Shown here: piece by piece, positions 24,199 through 32,909 of the stretch
How the letters are laid out: every line of letters begins with the position of its first letter
Numbering within the stretch: position 1 is the first letter of the stretch
Assembly (NCBI RefSeq): GCF_041270065.1
Contig: NZ_CP065958.1
Location: 4,278,001-4,342,000 of the forward strand
Length of the DNA: 64,000 bases
Direction of reading: 5' to 3'
DNA from: Streptomyces fradiae
GTDB taxonomy: Bacteria; Actinomycetota; Actinomycetes; Streptomycetales; Streptomycetaceae
Program-made: the position numbers and the translations under genes
The notes under the pieces: generated by a model
What the model saw: only the letters and a program-made list of their open reading frames with translations
Database searches by the model: none
What the model was told of the DNA's origin: nothing

Positions 24199-25633
24199 GG
24201 CGCGCGCGGTGAGGCTGTCCGGCGGGCTTCTGCGGCTTTCCCTTCGGCTTCGGCTGCGGGTTGCGGAGGAGGGTGAAGGCGACCGCGAAGGCGGCGACGA
24301 GCAGTCCGGCGCCGACGGCGAAGGCGAGGTGGTAGCCGCCGGTCAGGGCCTCGGCGGCGGGCCGTCCGGCGGCGGCGAGTGACTCGGTGCGGGAGGCGGC
24401 CAGGGTGGACAGGACGGCGACGCCGAGGGCCATGCCGATCTGCTGGGTGGTGTTGAAGAGACCGGAGGCCAGGCCCGCGTCCGCCTCCCGGGCGCCCGAC
24501 ATGGCGAGCCCGGTGAGCGCGGGCAGTGCGAGCCCGAACCCGGCGGCGAGCAGCATCACCGGCAGCAGGTCGACGGCGTAGGAGGCGCGGACCGGCACCC
24601 GGGCGAGCAGGCCGAGCACGCCGACGAGCAGGACGAGGCCGGTGAGCAGCACGTTCCGCTCGCCGAAGCGGGCGATCAGCCGGGCCGAGAGACCGAGGGA
24701 GACCACGCCGATCACGGCCGCGGCGGGCAGCATCGCGAGACCCGTCTCGGCGGCGCCGTACCCCAGCACCTTCTGCAGGTAGAGCGCGACCAGGATCTGG
24801 AAGGAGAACAGCGCGGCCACCATCAGCATCTGCACCAGATTGGCCCCGGCGACGGCCCGTGAGCGCAGGATCCGCAGCGGCATCAGGGGCTGCGCGGCGG
24901 TCGCCTGACGGACCAGGAACCCGGCGAGGAGGACGAGCGCGAGCGCGCCGAGCCCGAGCGTATGGGCCGAACCGGCCCCGTACTCCCCGATGGTGACGAC
25001 GGCGTAGATGCCGGTGGTGAGCCCTGAGGTGACCAGCACGGCGCCGATCGCGTCCGCGCGACCCCCTGCTGCGGCCGGGCGGTCGGCGGGGAGCGCGGGG
25101 ACGGCGAGGAGCAGGGCGGCGATGCCGATGGGGAGGTTGATGAAGAAGATCCAGTTCCAGGACAGGGCGTCGGTGAGCAGTCCGCCCGCGACCTGGCCGA
25201 TGGAGGCGCCGGCGGCGCCGGTGAAGCTGAACACGGCGATGGCCTTGGCGCGTTCGCGGGGCTCGGTGAAGAGCGTGACGAGGATGCCGAGGCTGACGGC
25301 GGAGGCCATCGCGCTGCCGACGCCCTGCAGGAAGCGGGCGGCGATCAGGACGGCGGGGGAGGCGGCGACGCCGGCGAGCAGCGAGGCGGCGGTGAAGACG
25401 CCGGTCCCGGCGAGGAACATCCGCTTCCGTCCGAGCAGATCGCCGAGGCGCCCGGCGAGCAGGAGGAGGGCGCCGAAGGCGATGAGGTAGGCGTTGACGA
25501 CCCAGCTGAGCCCGGTCGGGGTGAAGCCCAGGTCGGCCTGGATGGCGGGCATGGCGACGGTGACGATGCTGCCGTCGAGCACGGTCATGAGGAGGGCGGT
25601 GGCGAGGACGCCGAGGGCGGTCCAGGGGCGCAT
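24188..25633 (-). CDS. DHA2-family MFS multidrug exporter
   Basis: A 481-aa, 14-helix transporter of the EmrB/QacA type. Motif C-like VLDGSIVTVAMPAI is in helix 1, motif A is LAGRLGDLLGRKR, and the antiporter region GVGSAMASAVSLG is present. The C-terminal tail is Pro/Lys-rich. It likely expels toxic organic compounds by proton antiport; the substrate is unknown. AGGAGA precedes the ATG. A marR gene lies immediately upstream in the same orientation with an inverted repeat between, the usual arrangement for substrate-inducible export. Confidence 0.92.
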   Translation of the reverse strand: MRPWTALGVLATALLMTVLDGSIVTVAMPAIQADLGFTPTGLSWVVNAYLIAFGALLLLAGRLGDLLGRKRMFLAGTGVFTAASLLAGVAASPAVLIAARFLQGVGSAMASAVSLGILVTLFTEPRERAKAIAVFSFTGAAGASIGQVAGGLLTDALSWNWIFFINLPIGIAALLLAVPALPADRPAAAGGRADAIGAVLVTSGLTTGIYAVVTIGEYGAGSAHTLGLGALALVLLAGFLVRQATAAQPLMPLRILRSRAVAGANLVQMLMVAALFSFQILVALYLQKVLGYGAAETGLAMLPAAAVIGVVSLGLSARLIARFGERNVLLTGLVLLVGVLGLLARVPVRASYAVDLLPVMLLAAGFGLALPALTGLAMSGAREADAGLASGLFNTTQQIGMALGVAVLSTLAASRTESLAAAGRPAAEALTGGYHLAFAVGAGLLVAAFAVAFTLLRNPQPKPKGKPQKPAGQPHRARLTV

Positions 25634-25675
25634 GGCGGTTCTCCTGTCGGGTGAGGCGACAGGTAGGACGCTAGC

Positions 25676-25703
25676 AGATAGTTTTGTTGCAGACCATCTA
25701 TCT
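25676..25703. promoter_or_regulatory. Candidate MarR operator upstream of the MFS gene
   Basis: AGATAG (25676-25681) and CTATCT (25698-25703) form an inverted repeat in unusually AT-rich sequence, 43-70 bp before the MFS start. Likely site for the neighbouring MarR protein. Confidence 0.5.
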
Positions 25704-25730
25704 CGGATCGATGGTCGGGGTTCCGGCCGA

Positions 25731-26216
25731 TCAGGCCTTCTGCCGTGCCCGGCGGGCGGTGCGCGGCGCCTCGGCGGGCGTTTCGAGATGCCCGGTGACC
25801 AGCCGGTTCAGCGCGCTGAGCAGTGCCGTGCGCTCCTCGTCCGGCAGCGCGCCCAGCGCACCCTGGTGCACCTCGTCGACGATCTTCTGACTCCGCCCGG
25901 CGACCTTCGCCCCCTCCTCGGTCACGGCGATGATCCGCGCCCGCCGATCACTGCTGGACGGCCGCCGCTCGGCGAGCCCCGCCTTCTCCAGGGCGTCGAC
26001 CGTGACCACCATCGTCGTCTTGTCCATGTCCCCGAGCTCGGCGAGCTGCGCCTGCGTCCGCTCCTCCTCAAGCGCGTGCACGAGCACGCAGTGCATCCGC
26101 GCGGTCAGCCCGATCTCGGCGAGCCGCGCGGCCATCTGCGTCCGCAGCACATGACTGGTGTGATCGAGGAGGTAGGAGAGATCGGGCTCGGTCCGGGTGG
26201 GCGCCATGGCAGTCAT
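25731..26216 (-). CDS. MarR-family regulator
   Basis: A 161-aa winged-helix protein. The DNA-binding region is QAQLAELGDMDKTTMVVTVDALEKAGL and the wing is SSDRRARIIAVTEEG. The start MTAMAPTR was chosen because TACCCT ends exactly 6 nt before it. MarR proteins are dimers released from DNA by phenolic ligands. Position and the downstream inverted repeat indicate control of the MFS gene. Confidence 0.9.
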   Translation of the reverse strand: MTAMAPTRTEPDLSYLLDHTSHVLRTQMAARLAEIGLTARMHCVLVHALEEERTQAQLAELGDMDKTTMVVTVDALEKAGLAERRPSSSDRRARIIAVTEEGAKVAGRSQKIVDEVHQGALGALPDEERTALLSALNRLVTGHLETPAEAPRTARRARQKA

Positions 26217-26222
26217 GCGGCC

Positions 26223-26228
26223 AGGGTA
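26223..26228 (-). promoter_or_regulatory. -10 hexamer TACCCT of marR
   Basis: Minus-strand TACCCT, 6 nt before the marR ATG. Confidence 0.5.
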
Positions 26229-26378
26229 AGGCGAACCGTTCCGTTGCGGACGATCCCCACCCACCCACTGCCAGGCTGGACCCCATGCGCCCCCTGATCT
26301 TCCTCGGTGGACCCGGCCCTCACCTGAGCCCGCACCCCGAGCCGGCCGCACGCGTGGCGCCCGGGTTCGGCCCACCCC

Positions 26379-26607
26379 GTGTGGGCATTCGTCCCGCTGG
26401 GGCGGGACGGGTGGGCACACGGGACGGCGCCCATGCGGGCGCGTTCCGCACCCGGGCCTACCCGCACCACGAGCGCGGCGCCCTCGCGCTGAACGTCCAG
26501 GCCCGGGAGCCTAGGCCCGGCAAGGGGCGCCGCCCGTTGTGCCCACCCTCCCCCTAGCGCTTCGCCCTGGGGGGACCCCCAGCCCCTGCGGAACGCATGC
26601 CCACAAC
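26379..26607. repeat. Large imperfect inverted repeat in the marR / membrane protein gap
   Basis: The left arm (26379-26432: GTGTGGGCATTCGTCCCGCT then GGTGGGCACACGGGACGGCG) reappears inverted at 26524-26548 and 26588-26607, with a longer insert in the right arm. The arms enclose about 90 bp. This looks like a Streptomyces intergenic dispersed element with no transposase. No convincing gene lies in 26229-26640. Confidence 0.65.
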
Positions 26608-26632
26608 GAACGGGGCGACGGTTGGGCACCGC

Positions 26633-26739
26633 CCTCGACGAGCACAGGCCCCCGCGCACGGGCCTCACAGAGGCGGACTACACGGCAGTACGGGAGTGGC
26701 TGGCGCGCCCCGGCCGAGCTGAGTACGGAGGCACCTGAA
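26633..26739 (+). pseudogene. Possible C-terminal gene remnant
   Basis: Directly after the large inverted repeat, one frame reads GTALDEHRPP then LTEADYTAVREWLARPG and stops. It is amphipathic and looks like a real protein C-terminus, but it has no start or 5' part. Probably a gene truncated by the repeat element. Weak call, based on sequence appearance only. Confidence 0.3.
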
Positions 26740-26822
26740 GATGAGCGCCGATGCTCAGGAGCCGCCACGGCGGCGCGGCAAGGATGAAGGCAACGACCAA
26801 CCGCACCATCCAGGAGCTGAAC

Positions 26823-27173
26823 ATGCATCGCGAGGCGTACGCGCAGGCGGCCGCGGCGGAGGCGCGACGGCGGCAGACCCCCGCCGCGCTCGCGGCGGGG
26901 GTCCTGTGGGCGGCGGTGCTCCTGGTGCTGGCCGCGCCGATGTCGCTGGTGTTCATCGGGGTGATCTGGGGCGCGGCCGCAGGACACTTCGACGACGGCC
27001 TGCTGCTCTACGCGGCCGGGGTCACGCTGGCCCCGTTCCTCATCCCCACCCTGCTGGCCTTCGCCCCGTCCGTGCGGCGGCGCCTGTCCGTGCCGGGGCG
27101 CTTCCTGCTCGCGGGCACGACGGCCCTCCCGATCGCCGTCGGGATCGCGGCCTGGGCCACCACCTGGGGCTGA
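26823..27173 (+). CDS. Small polytopic membrane protein
   Basis: A 116-aa protein with three or four hydrophobic helices: LAAGVLWAAVLLVLAA, MSLVFIGVIWGAA, LLLYAAGVTLAPFLIPTLLAF, and TTALPIAVGIAAWATT. The start MHREAYAQ has AGGAG 7 nt upstream and was preferred over two earlier in-frame ATGs without good ribosome sites. No family recognised. It converges with the VOC gene 10 bp away. Confidence 0.65.
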   Translation: MHREAYAQAAAAEARRRQTPAALAAGVLWAAVLLVLAAPMSLVFIGVIWGAAAGHFDDGLLLYAAGVTLAPFLIPTLLAFAPSVRRRLSVPGRFLLAGTTALPIAVGIAAWATTWG

Positions 27174-27183
27174 GCCGGCCTGG

Positions 27184-27603
27184 TCAGGCGCGGGGCTGGT
27201 TGAAGCGGAGCATGTTGCCGGCCGGGTCGCGGAAGGCGCAGTCGCGGACACCGTAGGGCTGGTCCATGGGCTCCTGGAGGACTTCGCCGCCCGCGGCGCG
27301 GACGCGTTCGAAGGTGGAGTCGACGTCGTCGGTGCGGAAGATGACGCCGCGCAGCATGCCCTTGGCGAGGAGTTCGGCCGCGGCCTGGCGGTCGGCGGCG
27401 GGGGCGTTCGGGTCGGCGAGCGGCGGCTCCAGGACGATCTCGACGTCCGGCTGGGTGGGGGAGCCGACGGTGACCCATCGCATGCCCTCGAAGGAGACGT
27501 CGTTGCGGACCTCCAGACCGAGCGCGTCGCGGTAGAAGGCGAGCGCCTTGTCGTGGTCGTCGACGGCGATGAAGCACTGGGCGAGATTGATGGTGTTGTT
27601 CAT
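27184..27603 (-). CDS. VOC (glyoxalase/bleomycin-resistance) family protein
   Basis: A 139-aa protein with two beta-alpha-beta-beta-beta modules: FIAVDDHDKALAFYRDALGL then GVIFRTDDVDSTFERVRAAG, ending DCAFRDPAGNMLRFNQP. Likely metal ligands are not all evident. The E of the second module is replaced by M-L-R-F-N. These are dioxygenase-, lyase- or binding-type proteins; the substrate is unknown. It follows the AraC-type gene by 10 bp, so it is probably co-transcribed and may be the regulated function. Confidence 0.87.
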   Translation of the reverse strand: MNNTINLAQCFIAVDDHDKALAFYRDALGLEVRNDVSFEGMRWVTVGSPTQPDVEIVLEPPLADPNAPAADRQAAAELLAKGMLRGVIFRTDDVDSTFERVRAAGGEVLQEPMDQPYGVRDCAFRDPAGNMLRFNQPRA

Positions 27604-27613
27604 GCCGTCGACG

Positions 27614-28084
27614 CTACGAGGGCGCCGCGCTTTCCGCTTCTCCGTTCCTGACCGGTTCGGGCGCTGGTTTCGTCGCCACCGGCCTGGCCCGGGTCGGACG
27701 GGTCAGGAACTTCGCCACGCACGCCGGGATCGGCTCCCCCGCGTCGTGGTTCCGCGCCCGGTACGCGCTCGGGCTCTCCCCGACCAGCTCCGTGAACCTC
27801 GTGCTGAACGACCCCAGCGACGTACAGCCCACCGCGAAGCAGACCTCCGTCACACTCAGGTCGCCGCGCCGCAGCAGCGCCTTCGCCCGCTCGACCCGGC
27901 GGGTCATGAGATAGCTGTACGGCGTCTCCCCGTACGCGGCCCGGAAGCTGCGCTGGAAGTGCCCCGGCGACATCAGGGCGGCCCGCGCCAGGGCCGGGAC
28001 GTCCAGCGGCTCCGCGTAGTCGCGGTCCATCATGTCCCGGGCCCGCCGCAGTCTGACCAGGTCGTCGAGGGTGGGTGGCGCCAC
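27614..28084 (-). CDS. AraC-family regulator
   Basis: A 156-aa protein in which the AraC DNA-binding domain occupies nearly the whole chain. The first helix-turn-helix is near LDVPALARAALMSPGHFQRS, the second near LSVTEVCFAVGCTSLGSFST, with the end motif TELVGESPSAYRAR. There is no N-terminal sensor domain. The GTG at 28084 has CATCCT 7 nt upstream; a GTG 11 codons earlier is the alternative. It precedes the VOC gene in an operon. The two DnaA-box-like sites lie just upstream. Confidence 0.85.
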   Translation of the reverse strand: MAPPTLDDLVRLRRARDMMDRDYAEPLDVPALARAALMSPGHFQRSFRAAYGETPYSYLMTRRVERAKALLRRGDLSVTEVCFAVGCTSLGSFSTRFTELVGESPSAYRARNHDAGEPIPACVAKFLTRPTRARPVATKPAPEPVRNGEAESAAPS

Positions 28085-28122
28085 AACCCCAAGGATGGCA
28101 CGCGGCGCCCGCCCCACCCCGG

Positions 28123-28161
28123 TTGTCCACAGGCTCCGGCGGCGCGATCAGGTTTTCCACA
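28123..28161 (+). promoter_or_regulatory. Pair of DnaA-box-like sites
   Basis: TTGTCCACA (28123-28131), the preferred Streptomyces DnaA box, and TTTTCCACA (28153-28161), in the same orientation exactly 30 bp apart. They lie between the divergent AraC and UvrA-like genes. Could be regulatory DnaA binding; far too few boxes for an origin. Confidence 0.5.
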
Positions 28162-28244
28162 GGTGGGCAGGAATCGAGAAGCACGGCGGCGGGCCCGCGC
28201 CTAGCCTGGCTCCAGGACATGACACGGGGCCGCAGGGAGAGACG

Positions 28245-30605
<2,361 letters not shown>

Positions 30606-30619
30606 GGCCCGTCCCCGGC

Positions 30620-30638
30620 CCGTCCCCGGCCGGGACGG
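30620..30638 (+). terminator. Short hairpin after the uvrA-like gene
   Basis: CCGTCCC and GGGACGG, 7-bp stem with a 5-nt loop, 14 bp after the stop. Confidence 0.35.
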
Positions 30639-30663
30639 CGCGGGGGTCGGGCAGGATCGGTGG

Positions 30664-31227
30664 ATGCCCCTCGACGTCCCCGTCCTCCCGACCCCGTCCG
30701 GTCTCACCCTCCGCCCCTGGCGCCTCACGGACCTCCCGCTGGTCCGTGAGGCCTCGGCGGACCCGTACATCCCCCTGATCTCGACGGTCCCGGTCCCCTA
30801 CACGGAGGCGGAGGGCGAGGCCTTCGTCCGCCGCCAGTGGCAGCGGGCGAGCAGCGGCGCGGGCTACCCCTTCGTGATCGAGACCCCCGACGCCCGCCCG
30901 GTCGGCACCATCGGCCTCTGGCTGAAGGACCTCTCCCAGGGCCGCGCCTCCCTCGGCTACTGGCTCACCCCACCCGCCCGCGGCCACGGCGCCGCCGCCT
31001 CCGCCCTCACCACGGTCACCACCTGGGCCCTCCACACCCTCCGCATCCCCCGCCTCGAACTCCACGTCGAACCCTGGAACACCCCCTCCCTCCGCACCGC
31101 CGAACACGCCGGCTTCCACCGCGAGGGCCTCCTGCGCGGCTGGCAACAGGTGGGCGCCGAGCGCCGCGACATGTACGTGTACGGCCTCCTGCGCGCGGAC
31201 GTCACACCGCAGGCCGACCCGCACTGA
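30664..31227 (+). CDS. RimJ/RimL-type GNAT acetyltransferase
   Basis: A 187-aa N-acetyltransferase. It begins with the LTLRPWRLTDLPLV strand and has YWLTPPARGHGAAASAL as the acetyl-CoA loop and the W-N-x-x-S motif (VEPWNTPSLRTAEHAGF) typical of the RimJ/RimL group. CAGGAT ends 6 nt before the ATG. Substrate unknown; ribosomal protein N-termini or small amines are possible. It is the last conserved gene before the toxin locus. Confidence 0.88.
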   Translation: MPLDVPVLPTPSGLTLRPWRLTDLPLVREASADPYIPLISTVPVPYTEAEGEAFVRRQWQRASSGAGYPFVIETPDARPVGTIGLWLKDLSQGRASLGYWLTPPARGHGAAASALTTVTTWALHTLRIPRLELHVEPWNTPSLRTAEHAGFHREGLLRGWQQVGAERRDMYVYGLLRADVTPQADPH

Positions 31228-31262
31228 CCCGGGCGCCCCGCACGGGCAGGGCCGACCCGGGC

Positions 31263-31937
31263 CTACGCGTACTCGGCGCGGGGCCCGGCCAGTTGCTCGG
31301 CGACGGTGAGCAGCCACGCGCTCGCCGTGTACGGGGCGGGCGGGTCGACCTCCATGCCGAGCTCGGCCACGCCGAGCGCGTAGTCGACCTCGTCGAGCCC
31401 GAGGGCGAGCAGCTCGCGCAGTTCGCCGACGAGCCGGGCGACGAGCGTCGGGTGGGCCGTCGCGGCGTAGTCGCGGACGGCCGCTTCGTGGTCCTCGAAC
31501 TCGTCCGGCATGTCCTGCGAGAACCAGCCGCCGAGGAACTGGCCGAGCTCGGGGAAGCGGGCGTGCCACTCCCAGTGCGTCTCCGGCAGGGCGGCGGGCG
31601 GCGGGACCCGCCCCTCCTCGATGCTCCGTCCGATGTGATCGGCGAGCAGGACCAGCCAGTCCTGGATCCCGGACTCGGGCAGGCCGACGTCCGGCACCGG
31701 GTAGAACTCGCCGAGCCGCAGCCGGAGCCGGCCGGGCGGGTTCTGGGCGTAGGTGCGGAGCTGCTGCTCGGCGGTAGCCAGGGCCCAGGGGCGGGTGTGC
31801 CAGGTGTGGCGGAGGTAGGAGGTGAGGGCGGCGCCGGGCGCCTCGGGGGTGTCGTCGGCGGGCTGGCCGACGTAGGCGCTGACGACCTGGTCGAGTTCGC
31901 CGTACCGCCGGTCGAACTCCAGGGGCTTCATGGACAT
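31263..31937 (-). CDS. Two-domain CdiI-type immunity protein
   Basis: A 224-aa protein. Its C-terminal half (ELGQFLGGWFSQDMPDEFED, then LVGELRELL, then SAWLLTVAEQL) matches what I know of the CdiI_2 contact-dependent inhibition immunity family. The N-terminal half has the same plan in a diverged form (ELDQVVSAYVGQPADDTPE ... IQDWLVLLADHI), so the protein is an internal duplication. It ends the minus-strand toxin locus, 12 bp after the RNase A-like fragment, the classical toxin-immunity order. The function as immunity protein is inferred. Acidic character fits binding of a basic nuclease. Confidence 0.72.
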   Translation of the reverse strand: MSMKPLEFDRRYGELDQVVSAYVGQPADDTPEAPGAALTSYLRHTWHTRPWALATAEQQLRTYAQNPPGRLRLRLGEFYPVPDVGLPESGIQDWLVLLADHIGRSIEEGRVPPPAALPETHWEWHARFPELGQFLGGWFSQDMPDEFEDHEAAVRDYAATAHPTLVARLVGELRELLALGLDEVDYALGVAELGMEVDPPAPYTASAWLLTVAEQLAGPRAEYA

Positions 31938-31949
31938 GTGCCGGTCCCT

Positions 31950-32249
31950 TCACACGTAGATCGGGAAGGTGCTGTGCACGACGAACCCGAGCGGACTGGC
32001 CGGGTCGCGGCGCAGCACCACCCGCGCGGCCCGCACGTCCACGGCGCCGCGCCCGGCGAGCGCCATAGCCTGGATGAGCACGCGCCCGACCGGCTCCTCT
32101 CGGGACGGCCAGGAGGCCTCGACGGTCAGCCGGGGCCGGGTGCCCTGGGCGAGCCACCGGTGGATGGCCTGCTCGTTGCGGGTGACGACCTGCTGGGCGG
32201 CCCACTGGGCGGTTTCCCGGTCGGGGTAGGTGGCGGATCTGGTGAGCAT
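31950..32249 (-). CDS. Displaced RNase A-like toxin domain fragment
   Basis: A 99-aa reading frame starting MLTRSATYPDRETAQWAAQQ. It aligns with the last part of the RNase A-like domain of the 570-aa toxin upstream: SATYPDRETAQ corresponds to SSSFPDINSAQ, EQAIHRWLAQG to EQIQDWLKNPP, and the end GFVVHSTFP to FVVYTSAPQ. It also has PVGRVLI and VRVVLRRDP-like segments common in the bacterial RNase A (CdiA-CT) family. The N-terminal piece with the two histidines of the full domain is absent, so it is probably not active alone. This is an orphan cassette of a second toxin, followed by its CdiI-type immunity gene. The ATG could be fortuitous. Confidence 0.65.
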   Translation of the reverse strand: MLTRSATYPDRETAQWAAQQVVTRNEQAIHRWLAQGTRPRLTVEASWPSREEPVGRVLIQAMALAGRGAVDVRAARVVLRRDPASPLGFVVHSTFPIYV

Positions 32250-32261
32250 GGGGTGTTCCTC

Positions 32262-32315
32262 GGTGGGCGGGTCGGAGGGGCGGAGGGGCGGAGGGTCGGA
32301 GGGTCGGAGGGTCGG
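32262..32315 (-). repeat. Tandem GGAGGG(T/G)CG tract at the cassette junction
   Basis: About six degenerate 8-9-bp units of GGAGGGTCG type between the first immunity gene and the displaced toxin fragment. A simple repeat at such a junction could promote cassette recombination. Confidence 0.8.
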
Positions 32316-32316
32316 A

Positions 32317-32898
32317 TCAGAGGTTCTGGAAATTCCAGAACACGGCGACTTCGTCATCGTTCACGGCGATCAGCCCGGCGTCCCAGTCGAATCCGCTGAA
32401 GGGGTTGAAACTCAGGGAGTCCTGTTTGTAGAAATCGGGCTGGTCGCTCTTCCAGCCGAGGTTGGTGTAGAAGCGGGAGTGGTCCGGGAAGCGCGACAGG
32501 ATCACGTCGGCCCGTCGTTCCGTCTCCGGCAGGCGCTCCGCCCAGCCCGGTGACAGGGAGAGGTCCGTGCGGGGCGCGGATCCGAGCCGGACGATCAGCG
32601 ACCGTACCGAGGCGCGGGGGAGCTCTCCCACCAGCTTCCGATAGCGTTCCGCGTCCGCGGGTGTGGAGGGTGTCTCCAGCCACGGGAACAGCGGGTCTTC
32701 CCGGCGCTCCTCCTCGCCCTCGTAGGGGTCGATGGATTCCCAGCCTCGCGGGTCCCGGGTTTCGAGGCGCATGATCGCCCCGACGTCGAGCCACCATTCG
32801 TCGTGCTCGCGGGGAGCGACGCTGACGAACGTGCAAAGCCACTGGTACAGCTTGAGCGCATCCGACCACGCCGCTGCGTCGAGCCGAACTTCTTCCAT
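32317..32898 (-). CDS. Candidate immunity protein of the RNase A-like toxin
   Basis: A 193-aa, Asp/Glu/Trp-rich soluble protein of no family I recognise. It ends FWNFQNL. It begins 12 bp after the toxin stop, and an ATG overlaps that stop (TAATG). The start MEEVRLD was chosen because GGAG lies 6 nt upstream; two further ATGs at 32901 and 32910 are possible. Small acidic proteins directly downstream of polymorphic toxins are normally the immunity partner; that is inference here. It has lower GC codons than flanking core genes. Confidence 0.65.
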   Translation of the reverse strand: MEEVRLDAAAWSDALKLYQWLCTFVSVAPREHDEWWLDVGAIMRLETRDPRGWESIDPYEGEEERREDPLFPWLETPSTPADAERYRKLVGELPRASVRSLIVRLGSAPRTDLSLSPGWAERLPETERRADVILSRFPDHSRFYTNLGWKSDQPDFYKQDSLSFNPFSGFDWDAGLIAVNDDEVAVFWNFQNL

Positions 32899-32909
32899 CA
32901 TGTGCTCCA

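Noticed and set aside
26285..26557. 90-codon plus-strand open frame after marR
   Set aside because: It lies inside the large inverted repeat and is Pro/Gly/Arg-rich without homologous features; treated as non-coding.
28123..28161. Replication origin because of DnaA boxes
   Set aside because: Only two boxes; Streptomyces oriC has many boxes and lies next to dnaA/dnaN, which are not here.
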